From Sesamum alatum (taxonomy: Eukaryota; Streptophyta; Magnoliopsida; Lamiales; Pedaliaceae): DNA of 64,000 nt. Positions 35,014 through 46,363 of this stretch are shown one piece after another. The position numbers were made by a program, and so were the translations under genes. Numbering within the stretch: the first letter of the stretch is position 1; each line of letters starts with the position of its first letter. The notes below the pieces were generated by a model. It worked only from the letters and a program-made list of their open reading frames with translations, had not been told where the DNA came from and did no database searches. The stretch spans positions 30,906,479 through 30,970,478 of the forward strand of contig JACGWO010000005.1 in assembly GCA_034509735.1 (NCBI GenBank), read 5' to 3'.

Positions 35014-35405
35014 GGGGAAATAGCATTTATCGTCCAGTAATGTAGGGGTTTTCAACTTTTGGTCCTATTTGTTACGAAATTCTCATTTTTGGTCTCATAA
35101 CTTTAAAAGAGTACCACTTTTCGTCCCATGGCACTTTCCTATTAGATATTTAACAGAAAATTAGGGTCAGGTGATAGTTAAGTATATGAGACCAAAAGTA
35201 CTTTGAAAATTACTAGATCAAAAGTGAGAATCATATAACCAATAGAACCAAAAGTGTAAAATTCCTAACACCACGTGATATTTTCCAGTAAAATATTTAA
35301 TGAAAAGGTGTCGTAGACAAAAAATGCTATTTTTTAGAAATTATAAGACCAAAAATAAAAAATCTTACCATCAATAAGACTAAAAGTGAAAACTATTATT
35401 TCTCT
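35014..35405. mobile_element. MULE-type MITE with imperfect 9-bp TSD
   Basis: It starts GGGGAAATAGCATTTATCGT and ends in ACTATTATTTCTCT. The flanks ATAGTCTGC (35005-35013) and ATAATTTGC (35406-35414) agree at 7 of 9. Internally the CACTTTTGGTCC-type phrases recur as in 20562-20988. Confidence 0.68.
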
Positions 35406-35599
35406 ATAATTTGCATAATACTACATATGAAATATGGGTTGAAATGTATTCTTCAATCTACAAATTATAGAACCGAATACTACTCGAAATAGCTCGGGTC
35501 AGCCAAATCCGCATAAAGACATACGAATTTCTGACCTATGTTTGTGTTTTTAATGTTTATAGGGCCTTTTTTGGACAATGAAGATGTTTCCTCCACACA

Positions 35600-35921
35600 C
35601 ACTTGAGAAAAAAATTAATATTAGCTACATTTTTAATGATCATGGCTAAAAATCATAGTAAATAACTATTATTAATTACGGTTAAATAAAAGCCGATACA
35701 AAAACTAGCTTTTCCACCATGAAAAACTTATTTGCCACGACTTTTAGCCATGGTAAAAACATTCGTCATAGCTTTTAGCCATAGCAATTAATGTTTTCGC
35801 CACCCTCTCAAAAATCACGGTCGACAACCGTCGCGTAGCCGTGGTCAATGACTATTCGCTACGGCTATTTAGTATTAACCATGGCAATTAGCCATAGTTA
35901 AATGTTATATTTTTCGTAGTG
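35600..35921. mobile_element. CACTA-type MITE related to 21778-22089
   Basis: The right end TATATTTTTCGTAGTG and left end CACTTGAGAAAAAAATT are diverged inverted repeats. Internal phrases such as GTGGTCAATGACTATTCGCTA are close to those in the 21778 element. A matching TSD is not clear (ACA versus CCA). Confidence 0.6.
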
Positions 35922-36022
35922 CCATCACTACATACCATAAGTTATATTACTCTCTTTCAATGGGGTTTGTTCGTTGCTGAAAATATTAAATTCAACCACA
36001 GTTCAAATTTTTATAGGATGGT

Positions 36023-36268
36023 CACTGCAAGAAAAACGTTCAATAGCAATGAAAAAAAAAATAGTATCGAGCTAATTAGCAAGTTAAATTTTTATTGCTA
36101 ATGCATTATTTAATACAAGAAATTTACTTGCTAACAAATTTAGCAACGAATTATTTAAAATATATATTAAGTAGTGTAGATTAGCAATAGGAATTTTACT
36201 TGCTAATTAGTTCGACGCTGATTTCAGCACAAAAGTTTTCATAGTTATTAAGCTATTTTCTTGTAGTG
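36023..36268. mobile_element. CACTA-type MITE, TSD GGT
   Basis: The ends CACTGCAAGAAAAACG and TTTTCTTGTAGTG are flanked by GGT (36020-36022 and 36269-36271). The inside belongs to the GAGCTAATTAGCAAG family. Confidence 0.8.
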
Positions 36269-36338
36269 GGTATTCAAATCTGAAGGGAATAAGATCGTTA
36301 TTATACATGTCATTTTGTTGCTACATAGCCCACTGTTT

Positions 36339-36592
36339 GGCTTATTTATATTTTTATTATAAAAAAAATAAAAAATTACACATTTACCGCAAAAGCGGTA
36401 AATGTTGCAAAAATATAGTGGGCTGGCGACCCACTATTAAATTTTTTTTTTTTGGCTGGGCCGGCGACCCTTTTTTTTTTGTTTTTTTTTAAAATCGTTT
36501 TTTTATTATATTTAATTGTTAATATATTTTAATAAAATTTATTAATTAAATCTTATTTTATTATTATTTCAAGCTAATTATGATTATTCATT
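36339..36592 (+). repeat. MULE-2 left terminal inverted repeat
   Basis: It matches the reverse of about 42775-43031. It contains a hairpin at 36380-36405 (11-bp stem ACATTTACCGC, AAAA loop) and the GGCTGGCGACCC word. One arm of a larger hairpin present in the right TIR is missing here. Confidence 0.92.
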
Positions 36593-36689
36593 AAAAAAAA
36601 AAATTGACACTATGATAATTTAAAGAATTATGATTATAATAATTTAGAATTAAAAATAATACACTAAAAAATTACATAAAAATGTGTAT

Positions 36690-39070
36690 TCAAGTATTTG
36701 GTACATTATTTTGTCGTCTACGACCCTGCCTTTGGACGTTACTTTGGCTTGAAGGACCTTGGTTTCGTCGGGATTGACTGCGAATTTGTTGTCGTGCACG
36801 AGCTTGTGTCCAATCCATTTCATTAGGTATTCGGGTACTTTGGCGTCGACCCGGACGAGTTGATGTACGAAGAGTATCATCGTGGACCAATTGAAAATTG
36901 GGAATATCCCAATAGTCTTCCGCCATTATAGGTTGAAAAGATTCAGAATATGTCTTTCGATAAGGCATTAAAGCATAATATTGCTTAACCATTGATGCAG
37001 CGTTAAGCCTATATGCAGCGCATACCTTTTGAGCATGAGAGCATGGTATTCCAAATTGATTTCATTTGCCACATGAACACTCTTGAGTTGCAATTTTCAC
37101 AACGGGAGTGTTACACCCCTGTCCATAATAATGTCTCGTTACCACAGAGGCAGTCTGTTGGATTTGATCGAATGTCATGACCACATGCTCGATGGATCTG
37201 GCGGACCACCGTTGGAACATTTTATAAGCATAGTCCGTCCACGGTTGATTGTTGTTTATCATTGTAGTACTCTTAGCCATCCTCTCACGAAATAATGGAC
37301 TGAGCGATTAAAAGTCATTTCACAATTGCAGTTACAGGAAGGCGGCGTGCCACTTTTAAAACCCCATTGATGCATTCCGACATGCTGGTGGTCAGAATAC
37401 CGCATCTCCATCCACCATCATGAGAAGCTGTCCACTTTTCCTTTTCAATTTGCTCTAGCCAGTGGTGTGCTTCTAGTTTTATACTCTTAACCTCTTCCAT
37501 GGTGCGATTGAATTTTTCTAATTTGATATTCTGAGCCAGCTCGCCAACAAAGATCCTTCAATTGCACGTTCTTAAACTGATTGTTGAAGTTTGAACACAC
37601 GTGCCTCAAGCAATATCTATGCACACCGCGAGGAGGAACAAAGTCAGGAATGTCTTTTATTGCGGATAAGAGGCCAGCATTGCGATCAGATCTAAGACAC
37701 ATTCCCGACACCCCTCTAATAATGTGTCTACTCAGCATCTGAAGAAACCTCTATCTAAATTGCAATGCTCGAGTGACAGTTATGATATAACACAAGTGTG
37801 GTCACCTCCATATTTCGTGATCACCCAACGTCCAAGTTTAGCTTTATCTATTCCTCGGAGGTACCACCTACACCACATTTCTGGAAAAGAAAAAAAAATT
37901 AATGAATGTGCATAAGTAAAAAATCGACCAATGAATGTGCATAAGTAAATAATCAATTAATGAATGTGCATAAGCTATTTACGAGTACCTGGGGTGCTAT
38001 GTTTACATACGACTTTCCATATCTTGGGAGTGCTCTCTAGAACAAAATACTCACGACGTGCATGTCGTATAGAGTAATCTTTCACAACACTATCAAATGT
38101 ACTCTATTTTTTGAAAACCATGCCTACATCGAGCTTGTCTAGATTTGTGTCATAATATTTTGCGTACTTCAAAGACGGAACATCGATGGAGTCCGTAGGT
38201 ATCTCCAGAAAAGTTTGTTCAAAAAAAGGTGTAGAGCGATAAAACATGTGAGCATTTTCTGGTGTTGGTGTAATAGAAGGCTGAATTGGCGTTTGGTGTG
38301 TTGATGGCGTACCTTCTGTATTAGGAGCTAATGTCTCGGCCATCACATTAACGTCAATATCATCCTCGGGATCTAGTGGCGGTATTGGAAATTCTGCTTC
38401 GTCGGGCTCGGAACCTTCATCTGAGTATTGTGCAAAACTATCACCTTCCGGATCATTTGCAACTTCATTGTCGTCAAAAATCCTATCGGATTCGTGATAG
38501 TTTTGTGAGGTCGTGGCCCCTGTGCAGTGAATCCCAACATTTTGAAGGCCTTCTGTGACTCTGACAACCTCGGGTGTGTCATTATGCAATGAAGTGGAAG
38601 CACCTGCGAATACATCATCATTAAAAGTTTGAACATTTGCGAACCCCGGGTTCGACAAAAGGGATATATAGTCGCCCCATTGTTGATTTAACATTTGCTT
38701 ACCAGCTGCAGCTTCAACTGGAGCTGTTTCAACATATGCTTCTATTTGAGTAGTATCCACATCAGGGTTGAGGAATTCTGTTAAGTTGTCATCATCAAGC
38801 GGTACTAGAGTTTCTTTTATTCGCCCCATGTATTGACCTACGTGCTTAACAGATACTTTTAGTAAATATTCGGCATTGTTAACTCGTAGTTTTTTTGTAC
38901 AACTTTGTTAAAAACTGCGAAAATGTAATTGAACGTGAAATCCTCATAAATCCCGTGGGGTTGCGGTCATACGTAACCGACCAACCATCTTGATATATCT
39001 CACCCCCAAAATAGATCAATACATCAATGCGAGAATTTGATGTCGACATATCTGCAACCATAATCGACAA
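36690..39070 (-). pseudogene. MULE-2 transposase (MuDR-type, SWIM), internally deleted
   Basis: The N-terminal region starts near 39070-39050 with MSTSNSRIDVLIYFGGEIY, loses frame in a homopolymer at about 38890, and continues from 38829 through an acidic linker to LDKLDVGMVFKK. A stop follows within the MuDR DNA-binding domain (YSIRHARREYF...WKVVCKHSTPG, 38060-37985), and an intron leads to WCRWYLRGIDKAKLGRWVI (from about 37880). At about 37730 the first catalytic Asp region is missing: the text jumps from FLQMLSRHII to SDRNAGLLSAI (second Asp region). The Glu region TTSMSECINGVLK and the SWIM finger (CSCG...CSHAQKVCAAYRLNA, about 37080-37010) are present. The arginine- and glutamine-rich tail ends near 36690. 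It is not functional as read. Confidence 0.9.
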
Positions 39071-39239
39071 ATATTAAATGAGATTGATATAACAAAATAA
39101 ATACAATACATGATGTAATTACTATATCTTACCGAGTTGAGTGTAACTGTGACAAGACTTATAATTATTCTTGAATGTAAAATACGAGAACTGTTTAACT
39201 TACATGAATATACAAATCAGTAAAACTTGTGGAGTTTGC

Positions 39240-39440
39240 TCCAAACTCCACGCATATATATATTGAGTCACATGCATAATTATTGTGCATGTGAGTCTAT
39301 GAGTGACAAGGCTATGCAAGCCTTGTCACATCGTCTTGTCATATATATATATGACATGACAAGGCTATGCAAGCCTTGTCATATCGGCTTGCATAGTCTT
39401 GTCACGTCATATATGTGACAAGACGATATATGTATATCTA
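39240..39440. promoter_or_regulatory. Hairpin cluster between divergent MULE-2 genes
   Basis: Two near-identical hairpins, GACAAGGCT-ATGCA-AGCCTTGTC, lie at 39305-39327 and 39358-39380 (stems extend to 11 bp, ending GTG/CAC and ATG/CAT). A third, CTTGTCAC-N9-GTGACAAG, lies at 39398-39422. Half-copies (GGCTTGCATAGTCTTGTCAC) also occur. They sit between the transposase start (39070) and the SANT-like gene start (39493). A shared binding site or bidirectional control is inference. Confidence 0.6.
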
Positions 39441-39492
39441 TATATATAGGATATAAATAAATCTATTTTTCACTCCACAACTAATATTCAAT

Positions 39493-40080
39493 ATGCAGAG
39501 TGAGAATAAGGATGGGTGGTATTACCAAAACAATCTATTTTACAAGGGAAAATGGACAGACGAACTAGAGAAAATTTTTGTTAATGAACTGGTCAAGTAT
39601 CTCAATATGGGTCACTTCAAGCCAGGCTCCATCGATCCAGTTTGCATCCGACTGGCAGTGGCACGGGTAAACAAGAAGGCTGTGAATAAAATATCGTATG
39701 AGGAGGTCGTCCACCGATTAAACATCCTTAGGCAGCGTTATAAATATTTATAAAAAGTTTGAAGAGTACTTATGGAGTGTCGTGCGATGCAAGATCGGGT
39801 GTGTTAACTGCCAAAGGATCAGTATGGGAGTCTATTAGTAAGGTACGTGTGTATTGTCTCTTCGAGGTTATATTTATTCAACATCGAATTAATTATCTTT
39901 TGTTTTTTGGATCAGTGGGATCGTTATGTCAAGTGTTACATCAATGCATACGAACGACACCAAGATGCATTATGGTGCCTTTTTGACTCCCCAGATTTAA
40001 AGAGCATCGACCCAAGGGAATTTTTCCCATCTTCAAGTCGCACAGAGCCTAATGAAGATGGAAGTTACAACTATCATTAA
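39493..40080 (+). CDS. Myb/SANT-like DNA-binding protein carried by MULE-2 (possible frameshift)
   Basis: Exon 1 is 39493-39842, with donor AAG/GTACGTG. Exon 2 is 39916-40080, after GGATCAG, ending in TAA. It begins MQSENKDGWYYQNNLFYKGK and continues WTDELEKIFVNELVKYLNMG, the tryptophan-led first helix of a Myb/SANT-like (Myb_DNA-bind_3 type) domain. LNILRQRYK is followed by a shift at about 39750 to KKFEEYLWS-type residues and then VWESISK-WDRYVKCYINAY, with ends DSPDLKSIDPREFFPSS. Such domains bind DNA and are common in Harbinger-associated and other transposon genes. The apparent single-base break may be real decay. It is followed 285 bp downstream by the PMD gene on the same strand. Confidence 0.75.
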
Positions 40081-40365
40081 TTCTATGATAATGTTTGTAC
40101 CTTCATTACCTTCAATAAAAGGATGAAAATTATCAAGTGAAATTTATATATTAATTTCTCTTCATTCCCTTCAATAATATTAATACATAAATATTAATAT
40201 ATATATATATATAATAGATGAAGCGGGAATCCCACTGAAAAGAAAAAAAAAATTAAAATAAAATTTAAGAAATTGTGGCTATAAAATGACGAGCAATAAA
40301 CCAAATTTGTATATCTCTTCTACACATTCAAATTCAACGTGGTGCAATATTTTTATATTAGCAAT

Positions 40366-42673
40366 ATGAATCAAAGAGTTCTATATGGTCCACATGATGA
40401 CAGTATTTTATCACAACAACAACAACATAGGTCTGATGACGTCCCAACTGGCAACATTGATGAACTACTCCGTACAAAACGTGCTGATTCGGCATTTTGG
40501 AGTCTCCTCGAGTCAAAATGTCCACATCCTCGTGTACTTGAAGTAATACACGAAATGGGTTTCTACGGCGTATACAAATATGGTAGAATTCAATTAGATA
40601 GTCATCTCATCACCGCACTTGTGGAGAGATGGCGTCCTGAAACCCATACGTTTCACTTTCGAACAGGAGAGGCCACCATCACTTTACAAGATATCGCGAT
40701 CATTTGGGCCCTTCCTATTGACGGAGAACCCGTTACCGGATTGGATCTTAAGAGAACTCACATGAATGGGGGGAGTACTGTACTACATATTTAGGTTTTC
40801 AACCTCCCGCAAATTCTATTCGCGGTAGCCGTATAAGCGTAACTGCAATTATTAACCACATATCTAATATAGAAATCACAAACCACACTCCAAATATTGT
40901 TGTAGAACAATATGCACGTGCATTCGCATTATTGTTGCTAGGGGGGTGATGTGTCCTGACTCATCCGGTAACCAAATCCCTCTGCTATATCTCCAGAAAA
41001 TGGAGGCGACGCACACAACTCGATCATATAGTTGGGGAAGTGCTGTACTTGCATTTTTATATCGAGAACTATGCAATGCAAGTTCGAAAGGAAAAGAAGT
41101 CATTGCAGGCGCACTACCATTGCTTCAAGTAAGTTTGAGTTATTATATTTATATCTGTTAATTTGAACAACTTCCTCAAATCTTATTATTAATCACTCAT
41201 CTACTGTTAACAGATTTGGGGATGGTCTCGTATCAATCCATTGAGACCAATTGTAACAAAATGTTATGTTGAGATGGAGCACTATGTTATTGATGAGAAC
41301 CGTGTCCTGCCATTGCCACCATATGGTGCCTATTGGAACGGAAAACTCAAATTTACATCAACAGTGCATCGGACCATTCGAGCTATGAGAGAAGTATTGG
41401 ATTGCATGTCGCACGATCAGGTATTTAAAACGATTTAAACATTTATACTAGCAATAATTAAACTCAAGTTTACAATATTTTCTGTATTCCAGTTTTACTG
41501 GCAGCCTTACGACATGAGCTTGCAATGCATTGGAGAGTTGCCACAAGAATACAACCCACAATTGTGGACATCATCATGTCCTCTAATCTTCTACGCAATT
41601 GTGGAGATGCACCGTCCTGAACGAGTTCTTCGCCAATTCGGGATGAGGCAAAATATCCCAGAAGTACAAAATGACCACGACATGGAACTACATCGTATCT
41701 CTCGTTCATCACGAGTGGGAATAGATTGGTATCAGCGACACGTCGAATATATCGTTCGATGGCAGAGACGAAATGAGACCATTGTGCTTCGACCCCCAAT
41801 ATCTAATGAAATAACTGTAGAAAATGGATATGAGCAGTGGTATGATGAAATTACACGTCGTTTCATATCATCATCTACTCAAATGCGTGTTGGAAGTGGG
41901 TACCAACCTGGACATGCAACATCGTGGCAAATGGTGGTACGTTATCTTGTAAACATACTTATTTCTAATCATATTTTTATATTTTCACACGTTCAAAATT
42001 GCACACTTATAATATATTCGGTTCACTTTAGCTTGACCAAATGAAAACTCTTCGAATAAGTTGCGAAACTACACCCGATCAACTAGAGGCATATCGTCAA
42101 GCAATGACAACGCATTTGGACATATATTGAAATGTTGTTCAAATTGCAACAAATCAACGAATGGGACAAGGTATCGCACCTCAAAATCCATTGCCACAAG
42201 ATGATGTTCCGTCCACATCCCACAGACAAACGCAAAGTCGTAGCAGGATATCAACTCGCACAGTAGAAAGAGATACACCTGAAGTTGACATAGCTGGGCC
42301 ATCTACTGTGCATACCTCTCAATTTTTTACTGAAGATTGCTACGTGCCTAAACCGCCTCAACAAGATGATTGGTTTCAATCGACTCCTTACATGCCAGTA
42401 CATACTGAAGGTCATTATACAAATATTGAACTTGACCTTGGCCTTGGCATGAATCAAACATATGCATCAGTACGTAATGTTTCACCCATCCAATTTTCAT
42501 CATGGAGTGCATATCGTGATCCAATAGGGTCGAGCTCTACAACATCATCTAGTCATTTTCAAATTCATGCCGATATTGATGATCAAGAGCAGAATGAACC
42601 AACAAGTCCGGAAATACGACGACCTAGGCAACAACGACAAAGACGTAATTGTGGTACAGGCGGACATTTTTAA
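40366..42673 (+). pseudogene. Plant mobile domain (PMD, MAIN-like) gene carried by MULE-2, lightly broken
   Basis: Four exons are visible: 40366-41128, 41214-41420, 41493-41936 and 42032-42673, all with GT-AG borders. The start ATG at 40366 gives MNQRVLYGPHDDS. The PMD core includes HEMGFYGVYKYGRIQLD, LVERWRPETHTFHF, GEATITLQDIAIIWALPI, EWGEYCTTYLGF, VVEQYARAFALLLLGG, SYSWGSAVLAFLYRELC and IWGWSRI. Breaks are a frame change near 40763, another in a G run near 40945, and a TGA at about 42128. The rest of the reading is clean, so decay is slight. PMD proteins occur both as host silencing factors (MAIN/MAIL) and as transposon-carried versions. The C-terminal part is rich in Ser, Thr, Gln and Arg. 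A role in transposon defence against silencing is inference from the family. Confidence 0.85.
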
Positions 42674-42774
42674 TTTTTGTAATTATATTTTTTTAATGTA
42701 AAATTTTAAGTTTATTAGTTATTTATATTTAATTTTAAAATTGTAATAGCATTATCTTATTGGAATAAATTAAT

Positions 42775-43031
42775 CATAATTAGCTTGAAATAATAATAAA
42801 ATAAGATTTAATTAATAAATTTTATTAAATATATTAACAATTAAATATAATAAAAAAACAATTTTAAGAAAAACAAAAAAAAAAGGGTCGCCGGCCCAGC
42901 CAAAAAAAAAAAAATTTAATAGTGGGTCGCCAGCTGGGCTGGCGACCCACTATATTTTTGCAACATTTACCGCTTTTGCGGTAAATGTGTAATTTTTTAT
43001 TTTTTTTTATAATAAAAATATAAATAAGCCC
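42775..43031 (-). repeat. MULE-2 right terminal inverted repeat
   Basis: It contains a perfect 14-bp-stem hairpin at 42921-42951 (AGTGGGTCGCCAGC, TGG loop) and an 11-bp-stem hairpin at 42963-42988. It ends in AAATAAGCCC at 43031. Confidence 0.92.
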
Positions 43032-43040
43032 CCACTGTTT

Positions 43041-43640
43041 GGCTTAAGAAGGGAACCCGTCGAACGTGTTCTCTTTAGTTTATAAGCTCTTGAAAATCGT
43101 TTGACATTTTTTATTTTTTATTTTTTTGAATAGTTTGTAAGATCTTAAAATAAGATGTCTTGAATTTTATAAACTCTTAAAAAAAAAAATGGCTTCACCC
43201 AACATTCATAATTTTGTTAGTGCCGCTTTTTAGCCAAGAAGTGAAATTAATTACTTAACCAATTATCTTGAAAAAATAGGACATCTTATTTTCCGTTTCA
43301 AATGACTGATGCAATTTATGCAATTTGATCTTTTAATAATCGGGTAGGAATCTGCCTAAACCCCGTCTAAACACGAGCAACTTTTGAATAAAAAAAAGTA
43401 AATTAATTAATTAGTAATTATATCATCAATAAAGTCGAACCACTGAGGTTGAGAACCTAAAATCATATTTGGAACTAATCTTAATTCACAAGATAAATTA
43501 AAAGAGAAAATGATTTTTCTCTATTTTAATAATAGTATTTCGACAATTATCCCTAACGGGTCTGTGGGGTGCCAATAATATTAATCAGTAATTCTTGAAT
43601 ACTAATTAATTTCAAATATGAACATAGTTTCATTATATTG
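43041..43640. other. Spacer, no gene seen
   Basis: AT-rich DNA without element ends or coding signature. It continues the sequence interrupted by MULE-2 (GGCTTAAG follows the TSD). Confidence 0.5.
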
Positions 43641-43644
43641 CATA

Positions 43645-44141
43645 GGGTCAATTACACTTAGACCCCATCTAAAAAATGTGAAATTATATTTTTTTTCAAA
43701 AAAAGATTTAAAATTACACTTACACCCTCTCCAAAAATTCTCTATTTACACCTGGCCCCCTCCCGTTAGAGTTTGGATGGAAAATATTCACGTCAACAGA
43801 AAAAAATTAAATAAAATTTTAATTTGCCCTCATTTAACATTTTTATGAATATTTTTGTACTTATAAGAGGATAAATGTAAAGTATATATAGAGATTGAGT
43901 TAACATTATTATATTTTTTTTCTTATAAGTACAAAATTATTACATGAGGATGTTAAATGGGGGGTAAAATTAAAAATTTATGTAATTTTATTTGTCAATG
44001 CCAACATTTTTCGTCAAAATCCCAACGAAAGGGGGTCAGGTGTAAAAGGTGAATTTTTAGGAGTATAAACGTAATTTTGAAACTTTTTTGGGGAAAAGTA
44101 TAATTTTTCATTTTCAAAGAAGGTCTAAGTGTAATTAACCC
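43645..44141. mobile_element. MULE-type foldback MITE
   Basis: The ends GGGTCAATTACACTTAGACC and its inverse (GGTCTAAGTGTAATTAACCC) are flanked by TATTGCATA (43636-43644) and TATTAAATA (44142-44150), 7 of 9 matching. The two halves are inverted copies. Non-coding. Confidence 0.75.
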
Positions 44142-44172
44142 TATTAAATATAATCATTTCAATAAAAAAATA

Positions 44173-45751
44173 GGGATAATTACATTTACACCCCCTCACC
44201 TATTATCCATTTACACAAACCATCCCTGCCTTTTGAAAAATTACAGAAACCACCCCTGGCAGCCTTTAAAATCCAAAAATACCCCTATTGATTTGGTCAA
44301 ACTTTACTATAAATTTTGAAGGACAAAAATGCCCTTAGGGGTGTTTCTGTAATTACCAAAAGGTAGAGGGGGTGTTAATGTAAGTCTATGAGGATGAGTA
44401 ATGTGACCCCATATATTTTTTCATTATTTATATCAAACTTAAATTTAAATTTAAATTATTTTATCAATTTTTTTAATTGAATCTCTATATAAAATTACAG
44501 TTTCTAATAATTAAAATATTAAATTATTCAATTAATATGTATTTCTAAAATTAGTTACTAGATTATAAGTTTAAATTAAAAAAATATCATACTTGAATAA
44601 ATTATTTGAAATTATTAAAATTAAAAAAAATATTTATCCTCTATTTTTTATTTATAACTAAAATTAATAAATTATATCAAACTTAAATTTAAGTTTAAAT
44701 AATTTTATTAACTATTTTTATTGAATCTTTACATATATTACACGTTTTAATAAATTAAAATATTAAATTATTCAATTAATATAATACGAAAAGTTAGTTA
44801 CTAAGCTATACATTTAAATTGTAATTATCACACTTGTATAAATGATTTTAAATTCTTAAAATTAAAAGATTATTTATCCACTATGTTTATTTGTATCTAA
44901 ATTTTACTATGATTAGTAAATTATACATATATGTATATCTATATATATATTTATATATATATAAAAATATATATATAAATTTATACATATATAATATATG
45001 TTTATATTTTTGTATATACATATTTAGATAGCAGAGAAAGGTGGCGGAGGGCGACAACGAAAGCGGGCGAAAGTGGAAGAGGGGTCGGGCTCAGATGGGG
45101 AGGCGGCGAGGAGGGCGCAAGCGAGGCGGCGGGATGAAGGATAATTTAAAAAAAATTAAAATATCTTTTTAATAAATAAATTATTTATTTTACTAATTCT
45201 GATATGATTTATATAAAATTCATAAATTATTTTAAATTATAATATATTAATCTTAATAAAATTTAGTTATAAATAAAAATAGAGGATAAATATTTTTTAA
45301 ATTTTAATAATTTTAAATAATTTATTCAAGTATGATATTTTTTTAATTTAAACTTATAATCTAGTAACTAATTTTAGAAATATATATTAATTGAATAATT
45401 TAATATTTCAATTATTAGAAACTGTAATTTTATATAGAGATTCAATTAAAAAAATTTGATAAAATAATTTAAATTTAAAGTTAAGTTTGATATAAATAAT
45501 GAAAAAATATATGGGGTCATATTACTCATCCTCATAGACATTACATTAACACCTCATCTACCTTTTGGTAATTACAGAAACACCCCTAAAGGCATTTTTG
45601 TCCTTCAAAATTTATAGTAAAGTTTGACCAAATCAATAGGGGTATTTTTGGGTTTTAAAGGTTGTCAACGGTAGTTTCTGTAATTTTTCAAAAGATAGGG
45701 ATGGTTTGTGTAAATGGACAATAGGTGAGGGGATGTAAATGTAATTATTCC
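44173..45751. mobile_element. Large foldback element with ~510-bp arms and a GC-rich core
   Basis: A perfect 9-bp TSD, AAAAAAATA, lies at 44164-44172 and 45752-45760. The arms (about 44173-44680 and 45240-45751) are inverted copies, including CACCCCCTCACCTATTATCC, AAATACCCCTATTGATTTGG and long AT-rich parts. The centre holds a second AT-rich copy of part of the left arm (44660-44900) and a sharply GC-rich island (45031-45144). Confidence 0.88.
45031..45144 (+). other. GC-rich open island inside the foldback element
   Basis: About 110 bp of GC-rich, purine-biased sequence in an AT-rich element. One plus frame is open for about 38 codons to a TAA and reads as Gly-, Arg-, Lys- and Glu-rich (GGGGRQRKRAKVEEGSGS). 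It looks like captured coding sequence but is too short to name. Confidence 0.4.
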
Positions 45752-46363
45752 AAAAAAATATAACAAAATACTAACAAAAAGGGAAAAAAAAAATTGATCT
45801 CACTTCTCCCACAGCTTAATTACCAAGTTGCAATAACATTCCACTTATAGTTGGCCAACTTGACATAGTTTGGTTTCTGACATTCTAAAAAAGGATTGGT
45901 GGCTGCAAATCTTTTTTTGTTTTTTTTTGGCTGCAAATCTTGTACACAGAGAGTTTCCAGAATTTAATACCATCAACTGGGAGACTGCCTCGTACGTGGA
46001 AACATTCACTTCATTCATTTCCTTAACCAAGACAATCATCCTGCCTAAAATATGCACATTTGCGCAATAATTTCTTGCAAGTGGATGGTAATAAAACCTA
46101 CGAATTTGGATCTAGGGTTTGTCTTGAAAGATTAAACAATTAAAATTAGATTTAATAATTAGGGTTTTTGGCTCTACGAGTTCAAGAATGTGTAGATGGC
46201 ACCATGATTAATTTGTTGTTTAATGAATCTAGAGGTTTCTTACTTGTTTTGAAGGGGTAAGCTGAGAAGTGGTGTGTTCTCTTCCATTTGCTATTTTTAT
46301 ATGTCTGATGATTATTGCTAGTTAATTTCATGCATATATATAGGTATTGTATTATATGAAAAT

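Larger units (their letters stand above)
36330..43040. mobile_element. MULE-2: large Mutator-like element with transposase, SANT-like and PMD genes
   Basis: The element is 36339-43031 (6.7 kb). The perfect direct repeat CCACTGTTT at 36330-36338 and 43032-43040 is a 9-bp TSD. Long inverted repeats of about 255 bp bound a minus-strand MuDR-type transposase (36690-39070, broken) and two plus-strand genes: a Myb/SANT-like gene (39493-40080) and a plant mobile domain gene (40366-42673). The transposase and the SANT-like gene diverge from a 400-bp region carrying hairpins (39230-39430). All three genes carry breaks, so this copy is probably inactive, but the TIRs and TSD are well preserved. Confidence 0.93.

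Noticed and set aside
39303..39382. CRISPR-like array
   Set aside because: Only two full repeats, and they are hairpins in a eukaryotic transposon, not evenly spaced with unique spacers.
39227..39418. Short plus-strand open frame
   Set aside because: It is formed by the hairpin repeats and has no independent support.
45870..46070. Overlapping open frames on both strands near 45850-46070
   Set aside because: No domain or splice context; probably chance frames next to the foldback element.
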